This document shows positions 26,756-38,148 of a stretch of 64,000 nucleotides of DNA, piece by piece. The stretch spans positions 5,923,079-5,987,078 of the forward strand of contig NC_135568.1 in assembly GCF_964340395.1 (NCBI RefSeq). The letters are read 5' to 3'. Origin of the DNA: Glandiceps talaboti (taxonomy: Eukaryota; Hemichordata; Enteropneusta; Spengelidae). Position numbers and translations under genes: made by a program. The notes beneath the pieces were generated by a model that was not told the origin of the DNA, ran no database searches, and saw only the letters and a list, made by a program, of their open reading frames with translations. How positions within the stretch are numbered: the first letter of the stretch is position 1; every line of letters begins with the position of its first letter.

Positions 26756-27716
26756 TATGCATATTGTAATGTATATCCATATAATTATGGACTTTTGCTA
26801 CATTTACAAATGTATGTGTTTGATAGATTTTAAGCTTAATTGGAAACATGTTATGTATTGGTAAGTTTCAAATGTAAGTGATGTTATTCATATAAATATG
26901 AATTTTATGAACCGCTGTGAAAAAATATTCTTTCAAAAAGAAGGGTAGACCAAGACTGACAAATCGGTGTTTGCTACTTGATTTTCTCGGAATATAAGTT
27001 GATTTAGTCGAAATTCATCTGAGCAGCTTCACACAAAACTGAAAAGGTAAACGACCACCAGCTATAGATGGAACATTCAGAAGTCTTTGATTTTTCTCGA
27101 TCATTAACCTGGGGTAGCCAAATAATCACCAGATCAGCGGTAACCTCGTCAAAGAACCATTCACTTTGTTGACACCGCTGGACAGTCGCTAGAAATGTCT
27201 ATTAAATTGTATAAACCGAAGCATTCCATTGCGGCGATATTATGCGAGAAAAAAAATTGTTATCTGTTTATTTTTGCTAGAGGACACAGACTCGGTTTGA
27301 ATACTTAAATTTAGCAGAATATCTTGCTGCATAGAATGTTCTGCTGTTGTGCACGCCAAGACATTGTTCAAGATATAATCCGATATCTATACTTTTACTG
27401 TAATGATACGGTTTAAATATCTATTAGAGCTTCCAGAACATCTAATCTAATGTTACATTTTGTTCATTCTATATATCTATGATGTAATGTTTATGGATTG
27501 CTATTTCGGAGGTCCTTTAATGTCTTGCATGTAATAATACATGAACGCGTATTCTATAGTGCAGATGATTATGCATGTTATATACATTTTAATTCCTATT
27601 TAAATGACCAGCGTGAAAGGAATAGACACAACTGTGATTTTCAGGATAAACTCCATGATAAGACCCCTGTATATAAACAATTGCACTCTTTGGAAAGTCA
27701 AACGATCAACGCCAAG
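26756..27716. other. AT-rich sequence, nothing recognised
   Basis: The phrase ACATTTTAATTCCTATTTA occurs at 26609-26627 and again, nearly identical, at 27585-27603. It may be a short dispersed motif. Nothing else was seen. Confidence 0.45.
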
Positions 27717-27873
27717 TGTGGTATCTGATGACAGGAGGTCGTAAACTAGATGTCTTGTCAAACCACTGTATTCAAGATTGTCTATAAAAATAGTGTTTCT
27801 AAGAAAGGCCACCTTCACTCGGTCTAGATATAGTCGTCGTTGTATTTTACGACCTCCTGTATCAGATACCACA
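27717..27873. mobile_element. Short inverted-repeat element (possible MITE)
   Basis: The left arm, 27717-27745, starts TGTGGTATCTGAT and ends GGAGGTCGTAAA. The right arm, 27846-27873, is its reverse complement with a one-base indel. The arms enclose about 100 bp with no open frame. The right arm abuts the CAGA/CAGG array directly. The size (157 bp) and terminal inverted repeats fit a miniature inverted-repeat transposable element. No target-site duplication is visible because the right flank is the repeat. Confidence 0.6.
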
Positions 27874-28146
<273 letters not shown>

Positions 28147-28175
28147 CCCTTTACTTTTCTATGTCAAAGGATTCG

Positions 28176-28246
<71 letters not shown>

Positions 28247-28309
28247 TGACTGACTGACTGACTGACTGACTGACTGACTGACCTTTACTTTTCTATGTCA
28301 AAGGATTTG

Positions 28310-28344
<35 letters not shown>

Positions 28345-28403
28345 TGACTGACTGACTGACTGAATGCCTGTCTGCCCTTTACTTTTCTATGTCAAAGGAT
28401 TCG
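28147..28403 (+). repeat. Higher-order minisatellite: CAGA-GACT blocks with a unique spacer
   Basis: A spacer of about 28 bases (CCTTTACTTTTCTATGTC followed by AAAGGATTYG) occurs three times, at 28147-28175, 28282-28309 and 28375-28403. Each copy follows a CAGA block and then a GACT block. Aligned at CCTTTAC, the copies are 134 and 94 bases apart, so the spacer is conserved while the simple-repeat part shrinks. Confidence 0.95.
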
Positions 28404-28660
28404 TGATAGCCTACGGTTACTTAAAAAATCCAAAGGATCAACATTACTTGATATTAGGATTAATTCAAAAGCGGCTCTGGGCACATTTGTAGCGAAGTAT
28501 TAATATTAATAATTATGATATTACTGATAGAAAACATTGGTAAAATTCATAGATAACAAACAAAACTAGTGTTATTCACAGTTACAATTCTAAACTTTCA
28601 AATTATGTGGTTTTTCAAAAAAAACTAGCTCATCGTGTGTTTGAATAATTAAACTACCTT
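28404..28660. other. AT-rich sequence, nothing recognised
   Basis: No frame or repeat of note. Confidence 0.6.
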
Positions 28661-28900
28661 TTAGCCGTCATAATTTAGCCAGACAGTGTTTAAATGTTTC
28701 ACGTCACCCTCCTCTAAAATATTTAAAAAATTACCTTCAGTAGCTATAGGTAGGGTGTAGTTGTATTGCCGTTTTTCTGTAAAGCTTCTAGCCTCAGGAC
28801 AACGAATGATAACCTCAAATTGCGTTACGTCTTTGCCCATAAAATCTTTAGTGATCTGACCGGCAGTTAAACAGCGGAATCGGTTAAAGAGTTGGCACAT
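28661..28900 (-). CDS. Possible exon or gene remnant, unrecognised
   Basis: A 79-codon minus-strand frame, extending to about 87 codons before an upstream stop. Its amino-acid mix is balanced, with acidic, basic, Gly and Pro residues and segments such as GKDVTQFEVIIRCPEARSF. That is unlike the Ile/Tyr/Phe-rich translations of neighbouring AT-rich DNA. No domain, membrane segment or signal peptide was recognised. There is no strong acceptor upstream, and it ends in its own stop. It could be a last exon, a decayed transposon gene or chance. Confidence 0.2.
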   Translation of the reverse strand: MCQLFNRFRCLTAGQITKDFMGKDVTQFEVIIRCPEARSFTEKRQYNYTLPIATEGNFLNILEEGDVKHLNTVWLNYDG

Positions 28901-30496
<1,596 letters not shown>

Positions 30497-30529
30497 GTTG
30501 AAATGGGTTAGACAGACGTTGAAATGGGT

Positions 30530-30538
<9 letters not shown>
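30497..30538 (+). repeat. 21 bp tandem duplication at array edge
   Basis: GTTGAAATGGGTTAGACAGAC occurs twice back to back (30497-30517, 30518-30538). It fuses unique sequence with the first CAGA units, so the slippage that built the array also captured flanking DNA. Confidence 0.95.
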
Positions 30539-30583
<45 letters not shown>

Positions 30584-30584
30584 T

Positions 30585-30625
<41 letters not shown>

Positions 30626-30638
30626 TAGACAGACAAAT
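30539..30638 (+). repeat. CAGA array
   Basis: About 100 bp of CAGA with single CATA and GATA variants. Confidence 0.97.
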
Positions 30639-30901
30639 AGTCTCATTAATGGTAATCAGCAATCAGTAGTACCTTGAGTCATGTACATATAGGTTAAACA
30701 TACATGCCATTATTTGCTATCTTATAACATAGGAAATGAATAATAATTACCCTCGATGCCAATAAGGTATAACAGTTTACGAAGTATCAAGAAAGATGTG
30801 ATAAAATACTTGAAGTTTGAAATTGACATAATGATTTATGTTATTTGTTTTAAATGACCATTTTTGTGACTGTCTAATGGGTGCCATTTATTGTTTTTCA
30901 G
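30639..30901. other. AT-rich sequence leading to a possible splice acceptor
   Basis: Nothing recognised except the pyrimidine-rich TTATTGTTTTTCAG at the right end. Confidence 0.5.
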
Positions 30902-31002
30902 ACGACAAATCCATAAAACAGTGTCATCCTGGGACTCATCATTTGGGATTAGACAGTGATACTATAAGTTTGACATTGCGGACAGCCATGTTAATGACGC
31001 AG
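30902..31002 (+). CDS. Possible internal exon, unrecognised protein
   Basis: 101 bp bounded by a strong acceptor (TTATTGTTTTTCAG) and a good donor (CAG|GTATGC). Two bases precede the first full codon. The frame is then open for 33 codons (starting DKSIKQCHPGTHHLGLDSD) and ends exactly on a codon boundary. The next acceptor, at 31188-31189, gives a 187 bp intron, and the frame continues there. The protein is not recognised. The support is splice signals plus frame continuity only, so chance is possible. Confidence 0.22.
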
Positions 31003-31189
31003 GTATGCTGTGGAATACCTCAATAACTAGCAAGCCATATAACTTTACTCATTCAAACCTGAAGATATATAGTGGTTAATTTGCTTGTTTTTGACATTTC
31101 AAGTAAATCATGCCCCGTAGGTTTACACTGAAGACCCACAAAGAGAGGGGAAACTGACACACAAAAACGAATGTTTGATTGTTTCCCAG

Positions 31190-31432
31190 GTCAATGGATA
31201 TCATGCACATCTGCTGGTTTTCGTTTCATGGCCGGGAGTCACTGGAGAAGACTGCACTATATTTTTATTTATTCTACGTGTCAATTCTCTTAGAAATGAT
31301 GAATGTCACTCGTGTCAGTTTGATTTGCATAAAACGTATCTTCCCCACTCATTGGTCGGCGAGAACTGTTATGATGTTCGCAGAGCTGATATGCCTTCTA
31401 TTTTAGACTTTTTAATTTTTCCAAGGAATTGA
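31190..31432 (+). CDS. Possible terminal exon, two competing frames
   Basis: It is preceded by the acceptor GATTGTTTCCCAG. Frame 1 joins in phase to the exon at 30902-31002 and reads VNGYHAHLLVFVSWPG..., with a stop at 31430-31432. Frame 2 (stop at about 31406) encodes a hydrophobic stretch with TALYFYLFYVSILLEMM and then FAELICLLF. Its arrangement is faintly like the membrane segments of XK-related scramblases, where an aromatic-rich helix carries a Leu-Glu pair. The resemblance comes from memory of the family, with no alignment run, and the frame stops before the usual C-terminal Tyr-Tyr...His-Pro part. Either frame may be spurious or a pseudogene. Confidence 0.2.
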   Translation, partial: VNGYHAHLLVFVSWPGVTGEDCTIFLFILRVNSLRNDECHSCQFDLHKTYLPHSLVGENCYDVRRADMPSILDFLIFPRN

Positions 31433-33107
31433 CAATTTTCATGAAAGGCACAACATTGCGATCAACTTTTACCTGGCCAAATAAATATTTTGTCATGTTT
31501 TGGGAGAAATAAATTAGAACAATCATCCTATGAGTCCCAGCATGTAAAAGGCTGAAGCTGTGCAAATGTATTGTACGTGGAGTTCCGGTACACATGAACT
31601 GGTGACATAAACACGCATTATCATGACGTAGAACAACATATTGAAATTTAGCATTAAAACCTGAGGAATCACTACGCATATTCCACATTACATCTGTTGG
31701 AAGAATTTACATTCGTTACAACTATACATGCGTTCAGACAACCCTAATGTTTGATCGTACAAGGCGACAGATGCTTTGGTAAAATATCTCATTCATATAT
31801 CAAAATGGAAGTCAGTCGATGCTTAATTGCAACTGTTATGGCCACTCGCTCGGATTGAGAAGTGATACGATCGGCCGTGACACAACTACTCAAAAAAATT
31901 GGCTACTACTGCAACTATACTAAATGTATCTTTTAAAAATGTGTCTCTAAAACTGAGATCGAGTTACTGAATAGAGGGACGACACAATAGCTCTGATGGA
32001 AAGAAACCTTCTAGTAATAAGCTCACAATAAGATATTCACTTCTTACAGTCAATACTGGTGAATAGCGTTGTGTCACTTCATAAATTAATTACAATAATA
32101 AAAAGACACATCTCTTGAATTCAATATTACGTAAAAAGTCATGTAATAACGGTACAAACTATTATCTCATCTCCGTTTACACACCTGTAATGTAGTATAT
32201 ACAGGTATATCAAATTCACCGTAATCCTTGGCTAAGAAGCTTTAAGCCAAGGTATTCCTTAATGATTAGAAATCAGTTGGTACGTATATCAGACTTTTCA
32301 CATTGCACTCCAAACATACTCTTTCTGATAAAAGACACACTGTCAATATTTGGAGACGGTTAGAAATCAATTTCTAAAATAATAATATATTTTCTTATTT
32401 CACTCAAAATTAAAAAGCATGCCACAACTATATCAGTTGCATCCAGATGTATCCATATTGTATTGTATTTTTTGTGTATGACATTGCAGACCATTTTAAG
32501 AAATATTGTATATATTTTTGTTGCGTATATTCACTTTGGATATCTGCATGCTATATTGTAAGCTTCGTAATGAAACGGCATATGTATTGCTGAGTGAAAG
32601 TTAAGAGTCTGGGATCTGGGATGTCAGAGCATGGCATTTCAATGTTCATTAGGTTGATACTCGAAGTGTTGAAAAGAGAAGATTAACCCATTCAGAATGT
32701 CAACCATATTAATTCTGTTGTGATTATGTTCACTGTATTTAGAGTCCTTTAATATTGATTCGGCGTTACTCAGAAGACGTAGGGTAATACTGAAAAATAA
32801 CCTGGCAATTTCGTATAGTGGGTGATGATTTCTGCCGGTTTGTTAAAATAAACCCGAATCTTGAACCATAAGATATACAATCAGTATGGGGAAGAACAGC
32901 ATGTGAGAATACATGTAAGTAGTGAAATTTAATAATCAATTGCATTCCGTTTTGATAAGCGGAAGTCTAAACTAACCGTATTTAGCAAGTAGTTCAACGT
33001 AAGGTAAAGTTTATGTATTCAAAATCCTGATATATTTCTAGCGATCTGACAAGAATGATGATGCTGAAGTATACACATATCAAAATGAAACATTTCATGA
33101 AAAAAAA
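31433..33107. other. AT-rich sequence with one small hairpin
   Basis: A hairpin with an 8 bp stem (CCTTGGCT at 32226-32233 with 32245-32252). Nothing else recognised in 1.7 kb. Confidence 0.5.
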
Positions 33108-33250
33108 TTGACATCTATTTTGTCCATCTGCCAACAACCGCACATGGAATTGTACAGCCAACCCATAAACTTTAAGAATAGAGGGGAGGTCGTCAAATTA
33201 AAGAGACCCCTGAACCAAAGGCAGCAGTATGAAGTTGCAATTGAGCTTAC

Positions 33251-33438
33251 CTGCAACAAACCAGCCAGTTATGTCAAGTCCCGTGCACACGGCTTCACCT
33301 GGTAAAACAATTCTCCCAGAACCACAACAAAAAAGTACAGGTACAGTCGGAAGGGCAGCAGTCCTAATAAAAAGTTCAGGTCGCCCAGGTAATACCACCT
33401 TCGATGAAAATCGCCAGTGATCAACGCAGTGAGTAAAC
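33251..33438 (-). CDS. Exon-like island, unrecognised protein
   Basis: On the minus strand this 188 bp block lies between an acceptor (GTACCTTCTTTTCAG, ending at 33439) and a consensus donor (GCAG|GTAAGC). The frame that stays open to the donor carries one base, 62 codons, then one base. It includes VLPGRPELFIRTAALPTVPV and ends CTGLDITGWFVAG. A second minus frame is open to an alternative donor (CCAG|GTGAAG at 33298) and reads TALITGDFHRRWYYLGDLN plus hydrophobic residues. Plus-strand frames over 33108-33420 are open too. The block looks richer in G+C than its surroundings. No family is recognised and strand and frame are uncertain. Confidence 0.22.
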
Positions 33439-34304
33439 CTGAAAAGAAGGTACGAGACATTAGAACGCCTACTGTCTACTGTTCATACAATACTTCAGAG
33501 CTCCGTACAAAGCCTGCCGATAATAATTTATTCATGACGTTATTGTTGACCCGCTAACCCTATGAAATCTGGACTGTCTTTTCAGCGAAATAGGCGGGGA
33601 AAACACAGTTATTGACTATTACTGTCCATTGGACTCGCTGGTTCGAATTCTCCTGAGAATTATATACCGTCCACATCTCACCATATAGTCAGCAATAATT
33701 CAGTGAGCTTCTTTTGGTGAATTTTACCGACGCCAACTAGAGCAGGTGTCGAAACATGCACCGCCCTATATCAAAGCTTGTATCTTATTTCAGCTGTCAA
33801 TCAAATTCATTTGAATAAAAAACTTTAAGCGGGATGCGCCGACACATTTTTATATTCAGTAATGATGTGTGGTCACGTACGCATCGCACGCGTCGCACTA
33901 AACATTGACAGTAAAATTATCAAAAAGTTATTTCCTCTCTTGTACTCTCGCTTCTCGACTCTCCAAAATGAATGGATCAATCAATCTGGTTTGTGTCACG
34001 TTGTGCTGATTACGGAGGTAAAATTTTAGTAACGGGTGGATTTTGAGATTAAGGGTAATTCCAAAATTGCCCTGCAGAAGATATCATGAGAGGATTGACC
34101 TAGTTTAAGTGCTTACCACAATTTAACATTATCCCGCCCTGAGTTGTGTTCATTTTATACTGGCTAATGGTTAGCGAATGAGATAGGAATGGTATTTAGA
34201 GCTTTTTCCACTAAATTGCTGAATTCTGGTTCACTTATTTTAATGATTATCGTAAATCAACTGTCATTGCAACACAATATTATGTACCTTTCCTAACGGA
34301 TAAA
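33439..34304. other. Unassigned sequence with a tRNA-like B box
   Basis: GGTTCGAATTCTCC at about 33651-33664 matches the RNA polymerase III B-box pattern. About 50 bases downstream, AATTCAGTGAGCTT...TTTTACCGACG loosely resembles the middle of the SINE copies at 45 and 51 kb. It is at best a heavily decayed SINE. The rest shows nothing. Confidence 0.25.
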
Positions 34305-34327
34305 CACAGACAGACAGACAGACAGAC

Positions 34328-34413
<86 letters not shown>

Positions 34414-34438
34414 ACAGACAGACAGACAGACAGACAGA
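34305..34438 (+). repeat. CAGA array with central CAGG block
   Basis: 134 bp. CAGA units (one GATA variant) flank a CAGG block of about 40 bp. Confidence 0.97.
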
Positions 34439-34511
34439 GAATATTCCGCTCACTTTGCTCCGATTATGTTCAAGCATCACACTCACTGTCAAAAATAGAA
34501 CAGACGCCCTA

Positions 34512-34739
34512 ATGTTTCGACCTTGAATGTGGTCACTAAACAGCGAACAAATAGAGATTGATAGACAGGTGCAAGATTACTCTAGCCAATCAGACGAGAG
34601 GGTACTAGGACTAATTTGTATAGATAGTAACCTTAGTCTTAATACACTCACATCTGATTGGCTAGAGTGGTCTGTACACTTGTCTACCATTCTATCTTTG
34701 TTCGTTGTTTGTAGTGACCACATTTCAGGTCGAAAACAT
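34512..34739. mobile_element. Foldback element (228 bp imperfect palindrome)
   Basis: The left arm starts ATGTTTCGACC and runs through GTGGTCACTAAACAGCGAAC, TAGACAGGTG and CTCTAGCCAATCAGA to about 34614. The right arm, about 34633-34739, is its reverse complement with scattered mismatches and small indels. It includes TCTGATTGGCTAGAG, ACTTGTCTAC, GTTCGTTGTTTGTAGTGACC and GGTCGAAAACAT. The central loop is only about 18 bases. No protein is encoded. The near full-length palindrome fits a foldback or MITE-type non-autonomous DNA transposon. No target-site duplication was identified. Confidence 0.8.
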
Positions 34740-34973
34740 CCGAACACTGGTGACTGACACTAGTCCTTTGGGAGGCTGTTAGTAACTGCGAACATTTTTT
34801 TAGAAAAGGTGACCACATTGTCCTTCCGGAAATTTGGAATGAATAACGAATTCAAAACATTTTAAGATTATAAGGCAAAAAAGCTCTCTCTCGGGACTGG
34901 TGCCAATCTACTTTCATGTTCAATTCTATGCAATCCTCTTTGGGATTTGGAAAGTTCATGATCGGAAGAAATG

Positions 34974-35027
34974 TATGACATTGGAGAGACGTCACGACCT
35001 CGAGAAGGGCACCATGAAGAACGGCTG
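34974..35027 (+). pseudogene. Possible GIY-YIG endonuclease remnant
   Basis: The plus-strand frame reads YDIGETSRPREGHHEERL. This resembles the YIGETSRPL...EH core of the GIY-YIG endonuclease domain carried by Penelope-like and some other retroelements. An upstream stop (34957-34959) and apparent small deletions within the motif mean it could only be a decayed fragment. No reverse transcriptase was found nearby. The open frame continues to 35324 without further recognisable motifs. The assignment comes from motif memory and could be coincidence. Confidence 0.25.
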
Positions 35028-38000
35028 TGCTTCATACTTCAATACTTTTCCAGGTTACATGAACCAAACGTACCTACAGCAATGTCAAAGCTTAGCATAC
35101 TTTTTTTATCGGCCACGGGGTGTAATATTCAGGTTGCATTGCACTCAATCAAGCAATCAGTCAATCTGAGGAGAAGCGGATTTGAACTATACGTTTTATT
35201 ATTAAAGCACGCTAAAAGGTTTTGGTTGAAATGTTATTGTCCGTTGAATCTCTATCGTTTACTATGTAAAATGATGTTCCTGGGTCGATACAAGTGCATT
35301 TGTACATGTCCCGCCTTCTATTAACAACACGCCAGTATTAACGATGAAATTCAAATTCAAATAACTTTGAAGTTCAGTATACCTATAAAGCTACTATATA
35401 ATTACCACCTCGTGACAAGCCTGTGTCATTGCAAAAATGATGACCTACAGTATATTATGTTATACCGGTTCAGTTTTAGTGGAAAATGGGACCGCAAAAT
35501 TGACAATTTCTCTCAAAGATATTGGTATTGCACTAGATTTGATAAAATCTCAAACATAACTTCCTTGAAAAAATACAATTGACAAAGGACGACATTATGT
35601 TTACTTATGGGGATGTATTGATAAAACCGAAATGCCGTATTGTTACTTGATTTCTATGGTTACATATTCAATTACTGATGTTCGAAAGTAAATATTGAAT
35701 TGGTTTTGCTAAATTGTTGAAAGACCCTTTAGTAGTATTGCCGACAAGTTATAGTCATGTTTCTATCATTATCCAGGTCCGTACAAAATCCATAATCAGC
35801 TTAGAATGGATATTGTTAGCTAGACTGGTCTGTATATATTCTTGCTCTTTAGCATCCACCCAAGTTGATTGGCACAGTCACTGACCTATAACTGGGTATC
35901 TGATCACATGTTTGCTATCAGATTATGCGATTATGAGATAATCTTCCACATGTTAACAACCTTCCTGGTCTGGTAGATACTATGATCGTAATTATGTCAT
36001 AACACACGACCTGTGTCAGAATATAAGCAAATGTTTCGCGAAAACTATGTGTATATGAGATACAACTAATCATAAGCACACTTCAAGTATATATGATGAC
36101 ATCCAGTTAAGAAAACTTCGAGTATGCAATGTAATCTAGCCATGGGAAATATTGTGCCATTGACTATTCATTACATAATATAAACATAATTGAAATTTTT
36201 CAGAACAGTTTGAATCCTTTTTTGAAATCATATACATTGTACATATTCTTTCATTTCGATCGGTCGCTGTGACTTCCTCATGTTGAGTATTAATTTAGGT
36301 TGTCACCTAATACTTGCTACATTCTTTCATACTATAAACTCATGTATGACAACCATATGCTTGGCGTCACATATTCCCTCTTTATAGTGTAGCATATATG
36401 TTTCTTTTCCCAAGTTACAGAACAGTGGCATTATTAAAAGTGCTATTATTAGTCCATCATTGTCCAATGCAAAGAAAAAAATATACGTGTTTTGCAAGAA
36501 TTCGACATTTTTCGCGGGGTTACTATAGAATACTGTGATCACTACTCAGAAAGTAATCATAACATCAAGCAAATTCGTAATGACTCCATAAAGAAATCAA
36601 ACTATAAATAAGCCACATTTTTTTACATTCGACTCGTATCCTCTAACAGTTACGACAGAATATATCAAATGACAACAAAAGGAAAACATTTTGGACAGGA
36701 AAATTTATTACACAGTCCTACGTGATGATGTATAAATGATCATTTGTTACATAATGTCTTCATGGTAGATATACGTTCGTTTCCGTGGATTTTACAGGCA
36801 TGTGAATCGCAATGTGTGACAAGCTGTTATTTCACCCAGCTCAGATTAATCGTTATCTTGCTGCAAGTTCTGTCTGTTTAATGATTACTAAACATAATTC
36901 ATTGGCATTCATTCTTCAGATCCTATTTATAATATATGGTCTAAATTACGGTAGTTTAGGTAAATTCTACGGGACAGGTCGTTAGTTACTTCACTGACTC
37001 TTTACACATAATAGCATATAAAAGCACACTTCCATTATTGGCTTCGCTTGTTGAAGAGTGGAGACTAGGGTAAAAGGAACATTTGTCAATTTGTCATTTG
37101 TCACATAATGATAAGGTAGATGTAGGTTCTTATTTTTGAAACAAACGCCTCAGTTTTCTTAAAGCTGAATGCCTCACACATGCCGGAGAATAAGCAAGAG
37201 ATTAAGATAAAGAGGGACATTTATCAAGACATAGAGATAACATAGTGCTGTTTTAACAGTGACTGTCATTTAGCTTCCCGTTTTCTCAAATGTGAGCATA
37301 CCTCACCCGAGTATAGCAGGTATAGTAAAATAACTCCTGTTGTGTAAGGAGGAGATTTTTGTAAAATAACAACCGTATGACCGCTCTCCAAAACTGTGAA
37401 ATTCCATGTTTGTGTTGGCCCTTGAGGGTTACTCACATAGTAAGAGTATATACATATGTACCACAGATTTGATTCCCCTTTTTTTCCGAATTAAAGTTGA
37501 TATTTGACTTCATTTTTAAGCATTATGCAGATATAGATACCTCCTTCATCAACTATGTTGCATGATCGAGTTTAATTTCATTATTTTAAGTAATTCTAAC
37601 AGTTGCGGGGGAAGGGCGTAATATGTATACATGTTTTCGAGTATGACTTCAACAAGTACGTCAATGTACTCCCTGTACCTCTGTTGACAACCATTTATGT
37701 ATCAGTAAGAGTGATCAAAGTACAAATGACTAATACCATGTACTTCTTCCGCGTTGCAATGACAACTGTATGTGATGACGCTAAAGAAAAGCAATGTACT
37801 TTGACAACCAACATAAAAGCAACGTACTTTGACAACAAATATTTCAATTTGAATGTTTTCCGTTCAACTGCCAGAACTCTAATTTCAACGCAATGTACAG
37901 AGACATCGAGTAATCTCTTGGGAAAGACATAATTGTGAATATGGACATGAAAGGCTTGATAGACAAAAGTGTATTACACACATTACCAATATCATTACGA

Positions 38001-38091
38001 GTTACTGTAGAAATGCTCACAACGTACCATTGAAGAGATTGGTGTATGGCAATTTGCTTTCAGGAATTTTGTACAAACCGATAGATGCATA
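35028..38091. other. AT-rich sequence with a small spaced repeat
   Basis: GCAATGTACTTTGACAACCA (37791-37810) recurs with one or two changes at 37819-37838. A 109-codon plus frame (37603-37932) spans it but shows no recognisable domain. Nothing else was seen in 3 kb. Confidence 0.5.
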
Positions 38092-38148
38092 ATACATACA
38101 CATATGTATGCGTGCGTGCACACATACACACACGCGCGCGCACGCACG
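38092..38148. other. 57 bp perfect alternating purine-pyrimidine tract
   Basis: Every base from 38092 to 38148 alternates purine and pyrimidine. The tract mixes TA, CA, TG and CG steps and includes a CGCGCGCG core at about 38132-38140. A mixed-sequence tract of this length with a CG core is a strong Z-DNA-forming candidate on sequence grounds. Confidence 0.85.

Noticed and set aside
27550-27585. Reverse-transcriptase-like SADDY motif in a plus-strand frame
   Set aside because: No other reverse-transcriptase motifs occur in the expected order. A short match of this kind is expected by chance.
28147-28403. Repeat-spacer pattern that superficially resembles a CRISPR array
   Set aside because: The conserved part is a unique spacer between simple-sequence blocks of variable length. 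There are only three copies, no variable spacers, and the genome is clearly eukaryotic.
33640-33670. tRNA gene suggested by GGTTCGAATTC
   Set aside because: No acceptor stem, D arm or anticodon arm can be folded around it. At most a decayed SINE B box.
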